The notes under the pieces were generated by a model. The model had not been told where the DNA came from. It searched no databases and saw only the letters and a program-made list of their open reading frames with translations. From Sorghum bicolor (taxonomy: Eukaryota; Streptophyta; Magnoliopsida; Poales; Poaceae), in contig NC_012871.2 in NCBI RefSeq assembly GCF_000003195.3, positions 18,668,658 through 18,732,657 of the forward strand: DNA of 64,000 nucleotides, written 5' to 3'. Positions 33,288 through 44,617 of this stretch are shown piece after piece (within the stretch, counting starts at the first letter, position 1; each line of letters begins with the position of its first letter). The position numbers and the translations under genes are program-made.

Positions 33288-34696
33288 CTGCAACCATTTA
33301 GTGTACTTTATCACTTGAGGAACATCTCAAATTTGTGCCCCAATCTGCATAAGTAAATCATTATGTTGTTTCCCTTCATCTGACAAAATAGGATAACATC
33401 TATATATTCACAAAGGCATGAAAACAAGCATGGAGAAAAGCAAGATTAAAAAATCAGAACTAAAAAAAGCACAAACTTCCAACCAAGGCGAGAAAAACTG
33501 AGTTTTAGTGTGCTGACTTCCTTACTCCTACCATAAAATAAAAATAACAAGCTATTAGGCTTACATATTGAATTCCTAGTGCTTGGAGATGACTTTTGGA
33601 AATTCAACCGATACCGCTTTGCGCTTTGTAAGATGAACACACAAGTATGCTATCTTATAATTCACCGCACTAGCTATGTATTTCAACACTACTCCCTCCA
33701 TTCCAAATTGTTAGATGTTTTAGCTTTTGTAGATACATTAGTTTAAGTATGTAGTGTATATCTAAGTGCATAACAAAATCTATGTATCTCGAAAAGCCAA
33801 AACGTATTATAATTTGGAACGGAGGGAGTACCATCTGTTCCCTTTACCATCAGAGCTACATTGTCCATGCACTGTTGCCATGGTATATATCCTAAAAGTC
33901 ATGCATCCATGCTACATTATCTGAGATGGAAAGGGAAACAAATATATGTAGACAAACTTTTTTTTTGAAAGAAAACATGTAGACAATCTGAGCAGACAGA
34001 GCAAATTACATCAACAGATCCAATGTAAACGTTAGCAATCATTATAATAAATAAAAAAGAAAGAAATCCTACTCATAACTGGTTATCAACATCAAGACAA
34101 ACAAAGCAAGCTTTTGCTCCAGGTGAAGAACCCTGGCAGTCTGGCACAATACATCATCAATACGACATGTTTTCGTGAACTTGCCCAAAACCGCTGGCAG
34201 GACCACACAAGCACACAGCTAGACTAAACTATGAACTGAAAGTCTGTAACCACCAATTATCCATTATGACGCATGTACTAGCAGACAGATGTAAGTCATA
34301 CTAATGAAGCCAAGAAAAAAAAAAGGAGACGAACAAACCAATCTACCAGTTCCAGAACATCACCTGAAGGAAGGAACAATTCCACCCATAGACGGCTAAA
34401 ATCACATGGCTTTTACAGAAATTCAAGCGGACGCACGGATTGACAACAAAACGGACAGATTAAAAAAACGATGCGCTTTATTATATATTATAAAACGATT
34501 TCGATATGCGGCTCGCCAGCAAGCACAAAGATCGCACCTTCTCCTCGAAATTCAGCAAGGAGTTGAGATTATTAAGGTTACAGAATAACACATTTGTCGA
34601 GAAAACAGGGTCAATAAACTAGATTTATAGAGGGAAAAGTAATGGGGGCACAGTTAGGGAACTGAAGCAGTGAAAGAACCGAGGAATTTTACTCAC
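33288..34696 (-). other. probable intron in the 5' untranslated region of the phosphoesterase gene
   Basis: Bounded by a minus-strand donor G|GTGAGT (34697/34696) and acceptor GGTTGCAG (33288). It holds a Stowaway MITE and otherwise AT-rich sequence with no gene. Short frames inside look fortuitous. Confidence 0.55.
33692..33828. mobile_element. Stowaway-type MITE
   Basis: Inverted ends CTCCCTCCATTCCAAATTG and AATTTGGAACGGAGGGAG with TA on both sides (33690-33691, 33829-33830). Length 137 bp. It lies in the likely 5'UTR intron. Confidence 0.85.
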
Positions 34697-35170
34697 CGAA
34701 CTTAGAACCAGGAACCGGCGCCAAAGATCCGCACCGCACCAACCTGCGTCCCTATGAGTGGGCGAGGAACCAAAACAGAGGACGGAATTAAAAAGCTTGG
34801 AGAAATCGAGGGGACTTAGCAACCTGCGGCTGGGTAGTTTGCAGGGGCAAGAAAGATAGGAGTTTCAGCAAAATTCTGCTCGAATCTCCCACCGAATCTG
34901 CTGCTCCCTCCTCTGGAGGGGAGGAGGAGCAAGTAATAACTGACACGAAATGGCAAGAGAAAGAAATTTAAAATGTTTCTGGTTGGTCTTCGTCCAGCAG
35001 ATGTGTAAGCGGTTTCGTCGAAGACCTTTATTATGGTTTTGGTGCGGTCCGGTCCAACGACTCTGTGTTCATGCTTGCTCGGTGGAGGCGGTGGTCGCGG
35101 ACCAGTTGTCTCTCTCGTCTGACTCGTATGTTGCTTTCGCAAATCGCCATAGGAATGATTTTGACGGTTT
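34697..35170 (-). promoter_or_regulatory. untranslated first exon and promoter of the phosphoesterase gene
   Basis: The minus strand from about 34860 to 34697 is CT-rich leader-like sequence ending AAGTTCG|GTGAGT. The upstream 300 bases are likely promoter; I see no definite TATA box. Long frames here on both strands are not conserved-looking. Confidence 0.45.
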
Positions 35171-35413
35171 AGGCCTTGCTTAGTTCCAAAAAATTTTGTC
35201 AAAAATTTTAGATTCCTTATCACATCGAATCTTGCGGCAGATGTATAGAGTATTAAAATAGATAACAATAAAAATTAATTACACAGTTTACCTGTAATTT
35301 GTGATACGAAACTTTTGAACCTAGTTAATCTATGATTGGACAATATTTATTAAATACAAACGAAAGTGCTACAGTATTCAAAATCTTAAATTTTTGCCAA
35401 CTAAACAAACCCT
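35171..35413. mobile_element. MITE of the GGCCTTGTTTAGTTCC family (second copy)
   Basis: Starts AGGCCTTGCTTAGTTCC and ends CAACTAAACAAACCCT. Internal blocks ATCACATCGAATCTT and CAAACGAAAGTGCTACAGT are diagnostic of the family also seen at 26042. Confidence 0.75.
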
Positions 35414-35929
35414 TAGTTTTGTTTTGTTGTAAAGGATGGAACTGTCCTAATTTATTTTTATTGTTTGGATGAGACACGAGAGATTAGACTATAGCCGAGC
35501 ATTTTGTGGGCCGGGTCAAAAGAAATCCTGGTTATTTCTGGACGAAAAAGTTCCATCCATGATTGTTCCTCGGGTTAGACGTTCCATCCATGATTGTTCC
35601 TCGGGTTAGACTCATCTGCTGTCCCCTCCTCCACGTCCACCCTCCATGAAAAAAGAAAACAGACATAAAATACAAAGCGGATACTCAAAAATAGAAAGTG
35701 GATACGAACTACTCACGATTACTCACGATTAGTAACAGTAAAAAAAGAAAAAAAAACATGTGTTGGAAGGTCACTCAGCGCACGCGTGCTGTATAAGAAT
35801 GGGGCTAGACCCAGGCCTGAACAGACCAGGATTGCATTTCATAGTATAAAATAACAAAAAACAGTATTTTAGGCTAGGTTGGGGCCAAAAAAATTTTTAG
35901 GCAGCCAGATTTCTGTCCATGCCCGATCC
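35414..35929. other. intergenic with a 31-bp perfect duplication
   Basis: No gene seen. GTTCCATCCATGATTGTTCC plus the next 11 bases is present twice in tandem (35550-35580 and 35581-35611). A second small tandem, ACTCACGATT twice, lies near 35711-35730. Confidence 0.6.
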
Positions 35930-35984
35930 CACTACTACATAATTTCTTTTGCATGGCATTACTATTTTCTAATTTCCAAAGGAC

Positions 35985-36175
35985 CGCCTCCATTAATCAT
36001 CGATTAACCGAGGTGGTTGTATAATAACAATCGCCTCCATTAATTCATTAACAGAGGCGGTCGTTTTAAATGACCGCCTCCATTAATAGGTATTAACAGA
36101 GGCGATCGATTAAGATGACTGCCTCCGTTAATAGATTAACGGAGGCGGACGTTATAAAAATAACCGTCTTCGTTA
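35985..36175. repeat. left subterminal repeats of the CACTA element
   Basis: Alternating direct and inverted copies of CCGCCTCCATTAAT and ATTAACAGAGGCGG. Such arrays are transposase-binding sites in En/Spm elements. Confidence 0.7.
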
Positions 36176-36253
36176 ATGGATTTCACGTGCTACTCCACAT
36201 CGACAATCTGGAAGCGGGGCTGGTGGGCACTTGTGGCTCGCCACACGTCTACA

Positions 36254-37002
36254 TGTTGATGCAAAAATAAATCTGCAAACACAAAGCTGATACCCAATTT
36301 TGATATTAAGGCGTGCCAGCCGATTTGACCTAGCAATCGACAAAAGTGATAACTTGAATACTTTGGTCCCGACAACAGCAATGCGCCCGGATGTCACGGC
36401 CAAGTGGTACTCACGCGGAACTCGAGAAATCGCCAAGTGTTACTCGTCGAATCCTTGAGAACTCGTAAACAAAAGAAAATATACGAGTTGACGAAGTTGT
36501 CGAAATAGTAGATACAAAAGTAGATGTAAAACTTGTGTATGATATTGATTGTTTTTTTACATCACTAATGGGTCTATATTTATACCCTGATCCCAAGAGT
36601 TACAACCGAATACGATTAGAATCTAAACAAAGTAGGTAGGACTCTTACATATAAGGTAAACCAAAATAATCATAGAAAGAGAAGCAATAACTACCTATCC
36701 CTATGTTTCCCCTAGCTACGACAAAACCCTCATCATCCCTTGTCTTAAGTTTTCATCGGGTTCTGTCCCATCGGCAACAGCTTCTACACTTTCCTCCATC
36801 AACATCGGCGACCAATCTTCCTCTATCGGCATCGGTGATCAACCGTCCTTTATCGGCATCAACGATCAATCGACAATAATCAATAGTCATCATCTCCGAA
36901 CCCAAGTCAACAGAATCCTCCAACCACCATCCCATCATCGGCATCACCAGCTATCGGCACTCCACTTACCGATTTGACACATGCCTAAAAACGGTGTCAA
37001 CA
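36254..37002 (-). repeat. 3' LTR of the Tat element
   Basis: 749 bp, TGTTGA...TCAACA. It aligns base for base with 48355-49112 over nearly its full length, with scattered substitutions and small indels. It contains three degenerate units of about 27-30 bp built on ATCGGC (36803-36870). Confidence 0.9.
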
Positions 37003-37412
37003 CATGCCCCCCAATTTTGGAGTATGAATTCATTAATGCTCCAAAATTTTCTCTAGATAATGATGACCCCTTTTATAATTACTTTCCTCCTGGTAAAAAT
37101 ACATTACCAAATCCAAACAATCTCAACCTCAATCCTCGCATCTCAGTAAACACCTCAAATCTTCCAACCATCCGTACCAAATCATAGGGAAAACCGCCCA
37201 TCGGCAAGACTTCACTATCAGGATGGATTGCCGATGACTTATTAAAACATTGCGCACAGCGAAATATCTTCAAGATCATGATTACTTGCCATCAAATCAC
37301 CTGCACAATCCCTTGATTATCGTGCGAACAGTTACCATATCCATCTGAACAATCTCAAATTTCATGGATACGGCAAAGAGATAAGTCAAAAATACCCCCA
37401 CTCATCTTAACC

Positions 37413-37420
37413 TATAAATA
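37413..37420 (+). promoter_or_regulatory. TATA box of the antisense gene in the Tat element
   Basis: CCTATAAATA on the plus strand, followed by a CT-rich leader and an ATG 166 bases downstream (37579). It is placed as a plant RNA polymerase II core promoter would be. Confidence 0.6.
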
Positions 37421-37578
37421 CTTCCTCCTCCAGTACTCATCTTCTACCTTGTTATTCTCCATCTCCAATCTCATCTCCTCCGGCGGCGACCTTGACGAGA
37501 AGTTCCAAAACTCCGAGAAACTTTCCTACAGCAAGACCTTCAAGCCCAAGCCTTCGGTCTTCCATCCATCTTTGGAGA

Positions 37579-40500
37579 ATGGCAATCAACTTCAATGTGC
37601 CTAAGGTGAATCCCGTTTTCATTCTCTTCTTTTCTTAGTGTAACTTTCTACATTCCTGCAAGTTCATACACTCAGTACTTTTCTTTTCCTTTTCTTCTGT
37701 CTTTTTTGTTCTCTAAACCTAGGAACTGAGTGACAAAATAGTTATTCCCGCCGAACAACCCCATATCCAGTGCTTGGGTCCGTTGGGCAATCCAGATCCC
37801 ACCGATATAATAAACGCAGAAACCAACCGGATCCCTTTTAGAGCCAAAAAAATCTCCCTAGATCTATGGAAAGATACCTTCTGATCCTAGCTAAAAATCC
37901 ACTAAGGGATGGAAAGATTGGTTTCTGAGAGTCAGTGGGGGCAATGAGGTATATTGGGGAGAACGCAAATTAGACCCGTGCATCAGACTCTCCATTGCTG
38001 ATATGGAGAAAAATGAGCCGATGATGATAGTGGTTGCATACTTTTGGTCAGACACTTTTAATGCCTTCATGTTTGGTCACGGCCCAGCTTCCCCCACACT
38101 TGCCGATGTTCTTATGCTTACGGGTCTGGATATCTCAACTACTGATGATAGTGGTATTTTCAGTCGGAAACCTAAGCACAGAGTAGACACTCATAATATC
38201 GGCGGTTGGTTAGGATACATTCAGAAGTATCGACAAACTAGATCGGTCAGCCAGAGAGAGCATGCAATTTTTCTAAACATGTGGTTGGACAAGTTTATCT
38301 TCTGCGACCGATCGGTAGGGCCAACTTGCGTTTATTTATCAGCTGCCGAGTGACTAGCCAATGGCCACCGATTCCCTCTTAGCCGATATCTTCTGAGCTC
38401 TGCCTATCATCTCCTCCATCAAGTAGTTGAAAAGCTTCTGCTAGGTGAACCCATCGGCAACTTGGGAGGCCCCTGGTGGTTCATCAATACGTGGCTCAAT
38501 GCCCATATGCACAAACGTCTACAATGGGATTTCTTCGCACAACAACTTCCACGGGACATCGCTGAGGACTATGAGTTAGCAGAAAATGAATCGGCAACTC
38601 GCTCGCCCCTCAACTATGGTGAAGCCATTATAGTCCTTCCTGGGACCGATGCAAACGAGAATCAGATCGATAGATTCTTTCAAACTTTCTACAATGGTCT
38701 TTCTCAGGATCATCGGGCCTGGATGCCTTACATAGATGAAGAATCCAGATCCCCCTGCTCTTCCATCCTGCCGATGAAGCACTCAACAAGGACAATGACT
38801 TGATGTTGGCGATTATCACCCCACAGGTAATTCCAGTGAACATCTTCGGTAGCGGAAAGAATACCAATGCGACTTATGAATTCTACAATCCATCAGCATT
38901 TTCTCGTCAGTTGGCTTTCAGTCAACTGCCAATCAAACTCTGCTACGCCAACGTGATCAAGCCAAGGGAAGCGATCACTAGTGGTCTTGAGTGGAGCAAA
39001 ATTGACCAACTTCCGCCAGACGCCGATACAGCAAATGTCGATTTATCGGCTTGGGTTCCAGCTTCCTTCATCATCGAATCTTACAAGTTATGGTAGGAAG
39101 AATGGAAAGAACAACTATTCGTAGCATCGGCTCATGTATATCGGAACATGATCGACTCTGAACACTAAATTCCTGCTGACATCGTAAGTCTCTTTCCGAT
39201 ATTTCAATTCTTTCTTTACTTCTAACTCTATTGGCGACTTACTTCTTTGTTTCAACCGGTCGATGATCTGGCACCATTGGTGAGCAAAAATGGATGGTCG
39301 TTCGACCTCCGGCCGATATCTCCGGTTTCCCTGATCAGCCATAATGCTCCCAGTCTGGCAACTCTGATGCACCGAGGAGCCTACTTCAAGAAAACCACCA
39401 AAAGGTCAAAGGCCACCCCATCGGTCGCTGTCGCCACCCTAGCACAAGCTTTCAAAGTAAAAATCTTCACCTTATTCCTGTCATACCGATTTCAACTTAT
39501 ACTTATACTATCCTTTCAAGGTGCATCGACCACAACTGGATCATCATCGGTATCTTGTCCTGTACTAAACACTTTTATTCTTAATGACTTTTAGAAATAC
39601 TCCTCTACTTCCATATTTAATCCATAAAACTTTACATCATGTAGCGGCAAACCAGCGCATCGTCAAGGGTTCAAAGCATCCAATCTTCGAGTGCCGATGG
39701 CCCCCAATCAACATCCAGTCAAGCTCCTCCTAAGAGAAAAGCTCCTACAAGCACCAAGACTCAACCAAAACGGCAAAAAGCAGCACCATCTTCTCCACCT
39801 AATCCAGCGCCCCAGACTCAAGCAAACCCGACCGATGCACCTGAGCAGACCGTTGATCTGTCTGATCAAGGCACGTCATCGGCCGCTGTTCCCGAGCAAA
39901 CAGCTGTTGTCTCCTCTCAAGGTAGAATACCGATCACCCGTTGGACCATTACCGGTGAACATCATAAGGAACCCACAACTTTTAAAACTTAACCAATTCT
40001 GCAGCTGAAGATACTCCATCGGTGAATCCAGCCGATCAAGGCATCATTCAAATCATATCCTCTAGCCAAAGGCAAGAAATTACCTTAAAACAAGTAAGTC
40101 AGCCAACCTGGTCAATCTTGCACTATTCACACTTAACCCTGGCTAACTCGTTTTCTTTTCTATTTTTAGGAACAAGACTCCCCTAACAGCTTGTTTTTTG
40201 CCATCGACATCTCTGATGACGAAGGTGAAGAAGTAAGCTCTTCTTTGGCACTTGGAGTCGCATCGGCGGAAATCAAGTCCAAGCTGGAAAATTTGTTGGC
40301 CCTACTACAGCGAGACACATCTCAGCTAGCAGACGATTCTGACCCGGCCAAGGCTATTTTCAAAACTCTTCGTGGCCAGATCCCTGCCGATGCTGAAGAG
40401 ATGCTCTTCCAAGCTGCCCATTTGGAGAGCCGCCGGCTCCAATACCAAAAAGCTGTTCAACGCCTTGCTGATAGAGCTACCTACGCCCAACTTAAAGAGG

Positions 40501-40862
40501 AAATGCTGCAAGTAAAGCACGCTGCCGATGAGAAGCATAGGAGCATCGCCACTTTGTAATTCTCAGGTGTTGAATTAAAGCAGAAAATTTCCGATCTATC
40601 GGCAAAGAGAGAGGTTCTGCTTGCTGAACTCAAACAAGTTGAAGAAGGGTTAACTCAGGCCAAGCAAGAAGAAAGCCAACTGCCCGATGCACACAAGAAT
40701 CTTCAGCAAGAGAGGGATACCCAAGCTCGCAAGGCACTGCAGATGAAGAAGAAGCTGAAACCAGTACAAGGCTCGGCCGATGAGGACACCCGAGAAATAG
40801 AAGAAGCCGACCAGATTCGTCTGCGTGCGATATCGGCCATCCAAGCCTTGTTAAGTTTGTAA
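37579..40862 (+). pseudogene. antisense gene of the Tat element, plant-mobile-domain-like protein
   Basis: It runs against the retroelement's own genes. Exon 1 (37579-37605) reads MAINFNVPK, then GTGAAT...CCTAG (37606-37722) looks like an intron, and exon 2 opens ELSDKIVIPAEQP. A frameshift near 37910 follows. The central part (38003-39096) has VVAYFWSDTFNAFMFGHGP, TLADVLMLTGLDI and GGPWWFINTW, which resemble the plant mobile (aminotransferase-like) domain. A second intron candidate starts ATC|GTAAGT near 39183. The 3' part (40191-40862) encodes a long Glu/Lys/Gln-rich coiled coil with a stop at 40557 and the final TAA at 40860. It ends about 90 bases from the end of pol, tail to tail. In Grande and other Tat elements similar antisense genes are reported; their role is unknown. 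This copy is broken. Confidence 0.7.
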
Positions 40863-40952
40863 ACCTCTTCATCGGCAACACATTTTACCAGTTCTCTCGA
40901 AAACACTAACATTTGATCTAGCTGATAGGATTGTTATTGGTACTTAAACTTC

Positions 40953-43900
40953 TTATGCATCGACCAAGGCACTAGGGTAATATCTCTTTAAATATTTTCC
41001 ATTTAATGCCCTAGAAAATTCAACTCCTTTGAGAGTCTCTAGAATATATGCATTGACAGGAGTGGATCGATTTACCCGATAGGGACCTTCCCAATTAGGA
41101 GACTATTTTCCAAACTTCGAACTTTTAGTCCCAATCAGTACAATTAATTTCCAGACTAAATCGCCATCTATGAATTCCTTGGCCTTTACCCTTTTATCAT
41201 ACCATCTAGCTACTCTCTTCTTATTCTCTTCTATATTCACCAAAGCTTTCTACCGATGACCAGCCAAATCCTCCAACTCATCTTTCATTAGAGTAACATA
41301 ATCATCGGCAGCTAACTGATCTTGAGAAAATATCCGCCTAGAACCAGCTTTAATTTCCCAAGGTAACACAGCGTCATGCCCATATACCAACTGATAAGGT
41401 GATACTTTAGTTGCACCATGACACGCCATCTGATACGACCACAGAGCTTTATTTAACACTGTATGCCATCGTTTAGGGTTTTCTTCAATCTTTCACTTGA
41501 CGAGCTTAATGATCCCTTTATTAGAAGCTTTGGCCTACCCAGCTTGAGCATAGTAAGGAGACGAATTCAACACCTTAATTCCCATACCGATTGTAAATTC
41601 ATCAAACTCTCTCTATGTAAACATAGTACTCTGATCGGTAGAGATTGTTTGAGGAATACCAAATCGGTAAACAATATGCTCTTTAATAAAATCAATCATG
41701 TTAGGCGATCTCACCTTCTTTAAAGGAATAGCTTCAACCCATTTAGTAAAATAGTGAGTAGCGACAATAATAAACTTATGTCCCTTGCTTGATGGTGGAT
41801 AAATTTGACCGATGAGATCAATAACCCATCGTCGGAACGGCCAAGGTTTGATAATAGGATTCATAGCCGATGCGGGTGCTCTCTGAATATTACCAAACTT
41901 TTGACATCCTTGACACCCTTTGAAATATTTGAAACAGTCTTCAAGAATAGTCGGCCAATAATATCCATTTTGTCTAATCATCCATTTCATTTTAAAAGTT
42001 GATTGATGCGCCCCACATACTCCTTCATGGATTTCACCCATCAAAGTTTTGGATTCATCATCACCGAGACATCTAAGTAGAATTCCATCCACGGTACGAT
42101 AATATAACTCGTCATCAAGGAGTACATACTTGGTGGCTTGAAACCTAACGCGTCTCTCAACTTTCTTAGATGGATTTCTTAAGTAATCAATGATTTCCTT
42201 TCTCCAATCATCGGTATTGTTTGCCAATAAAAACACTTCCTGGATAGGTTGATACCTCGAAGCATGTTGAGCCAACCGATTAGCTTCCTCATTATGTAAT
42301 CAGGGAATATGTTCTAAACGGAAATCCTTGAATTCCTTTAATAACTGCAAACACCTTTCATAATACGATACTAAAACTTCACTTTGGCATTCATAAATTC
42401 TAGCCAACTGATTTATAACAAGTATAGAATCACTGAAGATTTCAACGGCATCGGCACGAATTTCCCTTAATAACTCTAATCCTTTGACCAGAGCTTGGTA
42501 CTCAGTCTGATTGTTTGTTAATGTAGCAACAATCGGCAAAAAAACTCATACTTCTTTCCTCGGGGAGAAATCAACACTATACCGATACCTGCCCCTTGAT
42601 CACATGTAGATCCATCAAAGAAAAGTGTCCAAGGAGCAACTTCCAAAGAATTAACCGAACTGTAATGTTGGGTAACAAAATCGGCCATAATCTGCCCTTT
42701 GACTGCTTTAGCTGATTCGTAACATAAATCAGATTCTAATAATGCCAATATCCATTTGCTGATTCTACCACTCATAATCGGCATTGACAACATGTATCTG
42801 ACTACGTCATCTTTGCATATGACAGTACATTCGGCCGATAACAAATAATGCCTTAATTTGGTGCAAGAAAAGTATAGACATAAGCATAAGTTCTCAATAG
42901 CTGAATACCTCGTCTCAGTATCCACCAACCTTCTACTTACGTAATAGATCACGCGTTCTTTTCCTTCAAATTCTTGAATGAGAGCCGAACCAATAACTGC
43001 ATCATCGGTTGATAAGTATAATCTGAAGTGTTTCCCATGCTGAGGTGGAACTAATAGTGGGGGATTTGTCAAATAATTCTTAATTTCATCTAAGGCCAGC
43101 TGTTGCACTTTTCCCTATACAAAATTCTTGATCGGCTTTCAATTTGAGCAAAGGACTTAAAGCTCGGATCTTATATATCCGATAAATTGGATATAAACCG
43201 TCTGATAAAATTAATCTTGCTGATCAAGGATTGAAGTTCAGTTTTATCGGTAGGAGCAACTACCTTGTTGATTGCATCAATGGATCTCCTGCTAATTTCA
43301 ATCTCTCTCTGATGCACCATGAAACCCAGGCCTGCCGATACACCAAATGCATATTTATTAGGGTTCATCTTCAAGCCATGTTTCCTTGTGCATTCAAGTA
43401 TTTTTCGCAGATCGGCTAGATATTTTATGAAATCTCCAGATTTAACCACCACATCATTAATATAAATTTCCACCAACGTGCCGATGAACTCATGTAAGAT
43501 AAAATTTATAGCCCTCTGAGAAGTAGCACCAACATTTTTCAAGCCAAAAGTCATGACTATCCACTCAAATAACCCAATATGACCAGGACATCTAAATGCA
43601 GTCTTGGGAATATCTTCTTCAGCCATGAATATTTTATTATACCCTGCATTGCCATCCATAAAGCTAATAATCCGATGCCCAGCTGCAACATCAACCAACA
43701 AATCGGCAGCTGGCATCGGATAACGATCCATCAGTGTAGCTTTATTGAGATTTCTAAAATCAATGCACACATGAATTTTTCCATTCTTCTTGTAGACACG
43801 AACAACATTGAAAATCCACTCAGCATACCAACACTACCGAATGAACTTAGCTTCAATAAGTTTGGTTATTTTGGCCTTGATATTAGGAAGAATATTAGGA

Positions 43901-44617
43901 TTACATTGGCGTACTGGTTGCTGATGTGGCCGAAATCTAGATTTAATAGGCAACCGATGTTCAACAACGATCGGTCTAATCCAGGCATCTCGGTATAATC
44001 CCAAGCAAAGCAATCTTTATATTCCTTTAACAAATCGGTTAATTGTTGCTTACATTCAGAATCTGACTTAGCACTAATAAAAGTAGGCCTCGGCCTATCA
44101 CCACTACCTATGTCTACTTCTATTAAATCATCAGCCGATGTAAATCCCTGTCCTAACTTTCCATTATCGGCGAACCTATCTATTAAAACTCCTCATGAGA
44201 ACCGACTGCTTGGATCGGTGGAATCTCATAATCAGCAACTTTGAGGAAATCTTTCTCCCAAGCTTCTCCTGATATGCACCTAGTTCACTCATAAGTGTCC
44301 CAAGCTTCTGCCGATGCAATGATGTAGGAAGAATCTGCAGGAACAACTTCAATATTGTCGCTTACCCATTGAACAAGGAACTGATGCATCGTAGAAGGGA
44401 TACAGCAGTTGGCATGAATCCAATCTCTCCCCAATAGTAGATTGTACGCACCTTTTCCGTTGATGACAAAGAAAGTTATCGGCAAGGTCTTGCTGCCAAT
44501 AGTCAATTCAACGCATACAACCCCTTTTGCTGGAGATACATTACCTTCAAAATCTTTCAACATCATATCGGTCTTAGTTAAATCCTGATCTCCTTTACCA
44601 AGCTTCTGATACATCAC
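40953..44617 (-). pseudogene. Tat pol (protease, RT, two RNase H domains, integrase), decayed
   Basis: Protease remnant with YNLLLGRDWIH (about 44450). RT has CIDFRNLNKATLMDRYPMP and the catalytic YINDVVVKS (about 43450), where the usual first Asp of the YxDD box is Asn. Next come RNase H (FRLYLSTDDAVIGSALIQ, about 43040) and a second, plant-type RNase H (FFDGSTCDQGAGIGIVL about 42620; NNQTEYQALVKGLELL about 42520). Integrase follows (about 42275-41250) with a CQGCQKFG zinc site. The frame ends at TAA 40955-40953. The double RNase H is typical of the Tat clade. Stops occur near 43110, 42300, 41612 and elsewhere. Confidence 0.88.

Noticed and set aside
38003..40559. A host gene for a plant mobile domain protein
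   Set aside because: It lies wholly between the LTRs of a Tat element, in the place where antisense genes occur in that clade, and is broken by frameshifts and stops.
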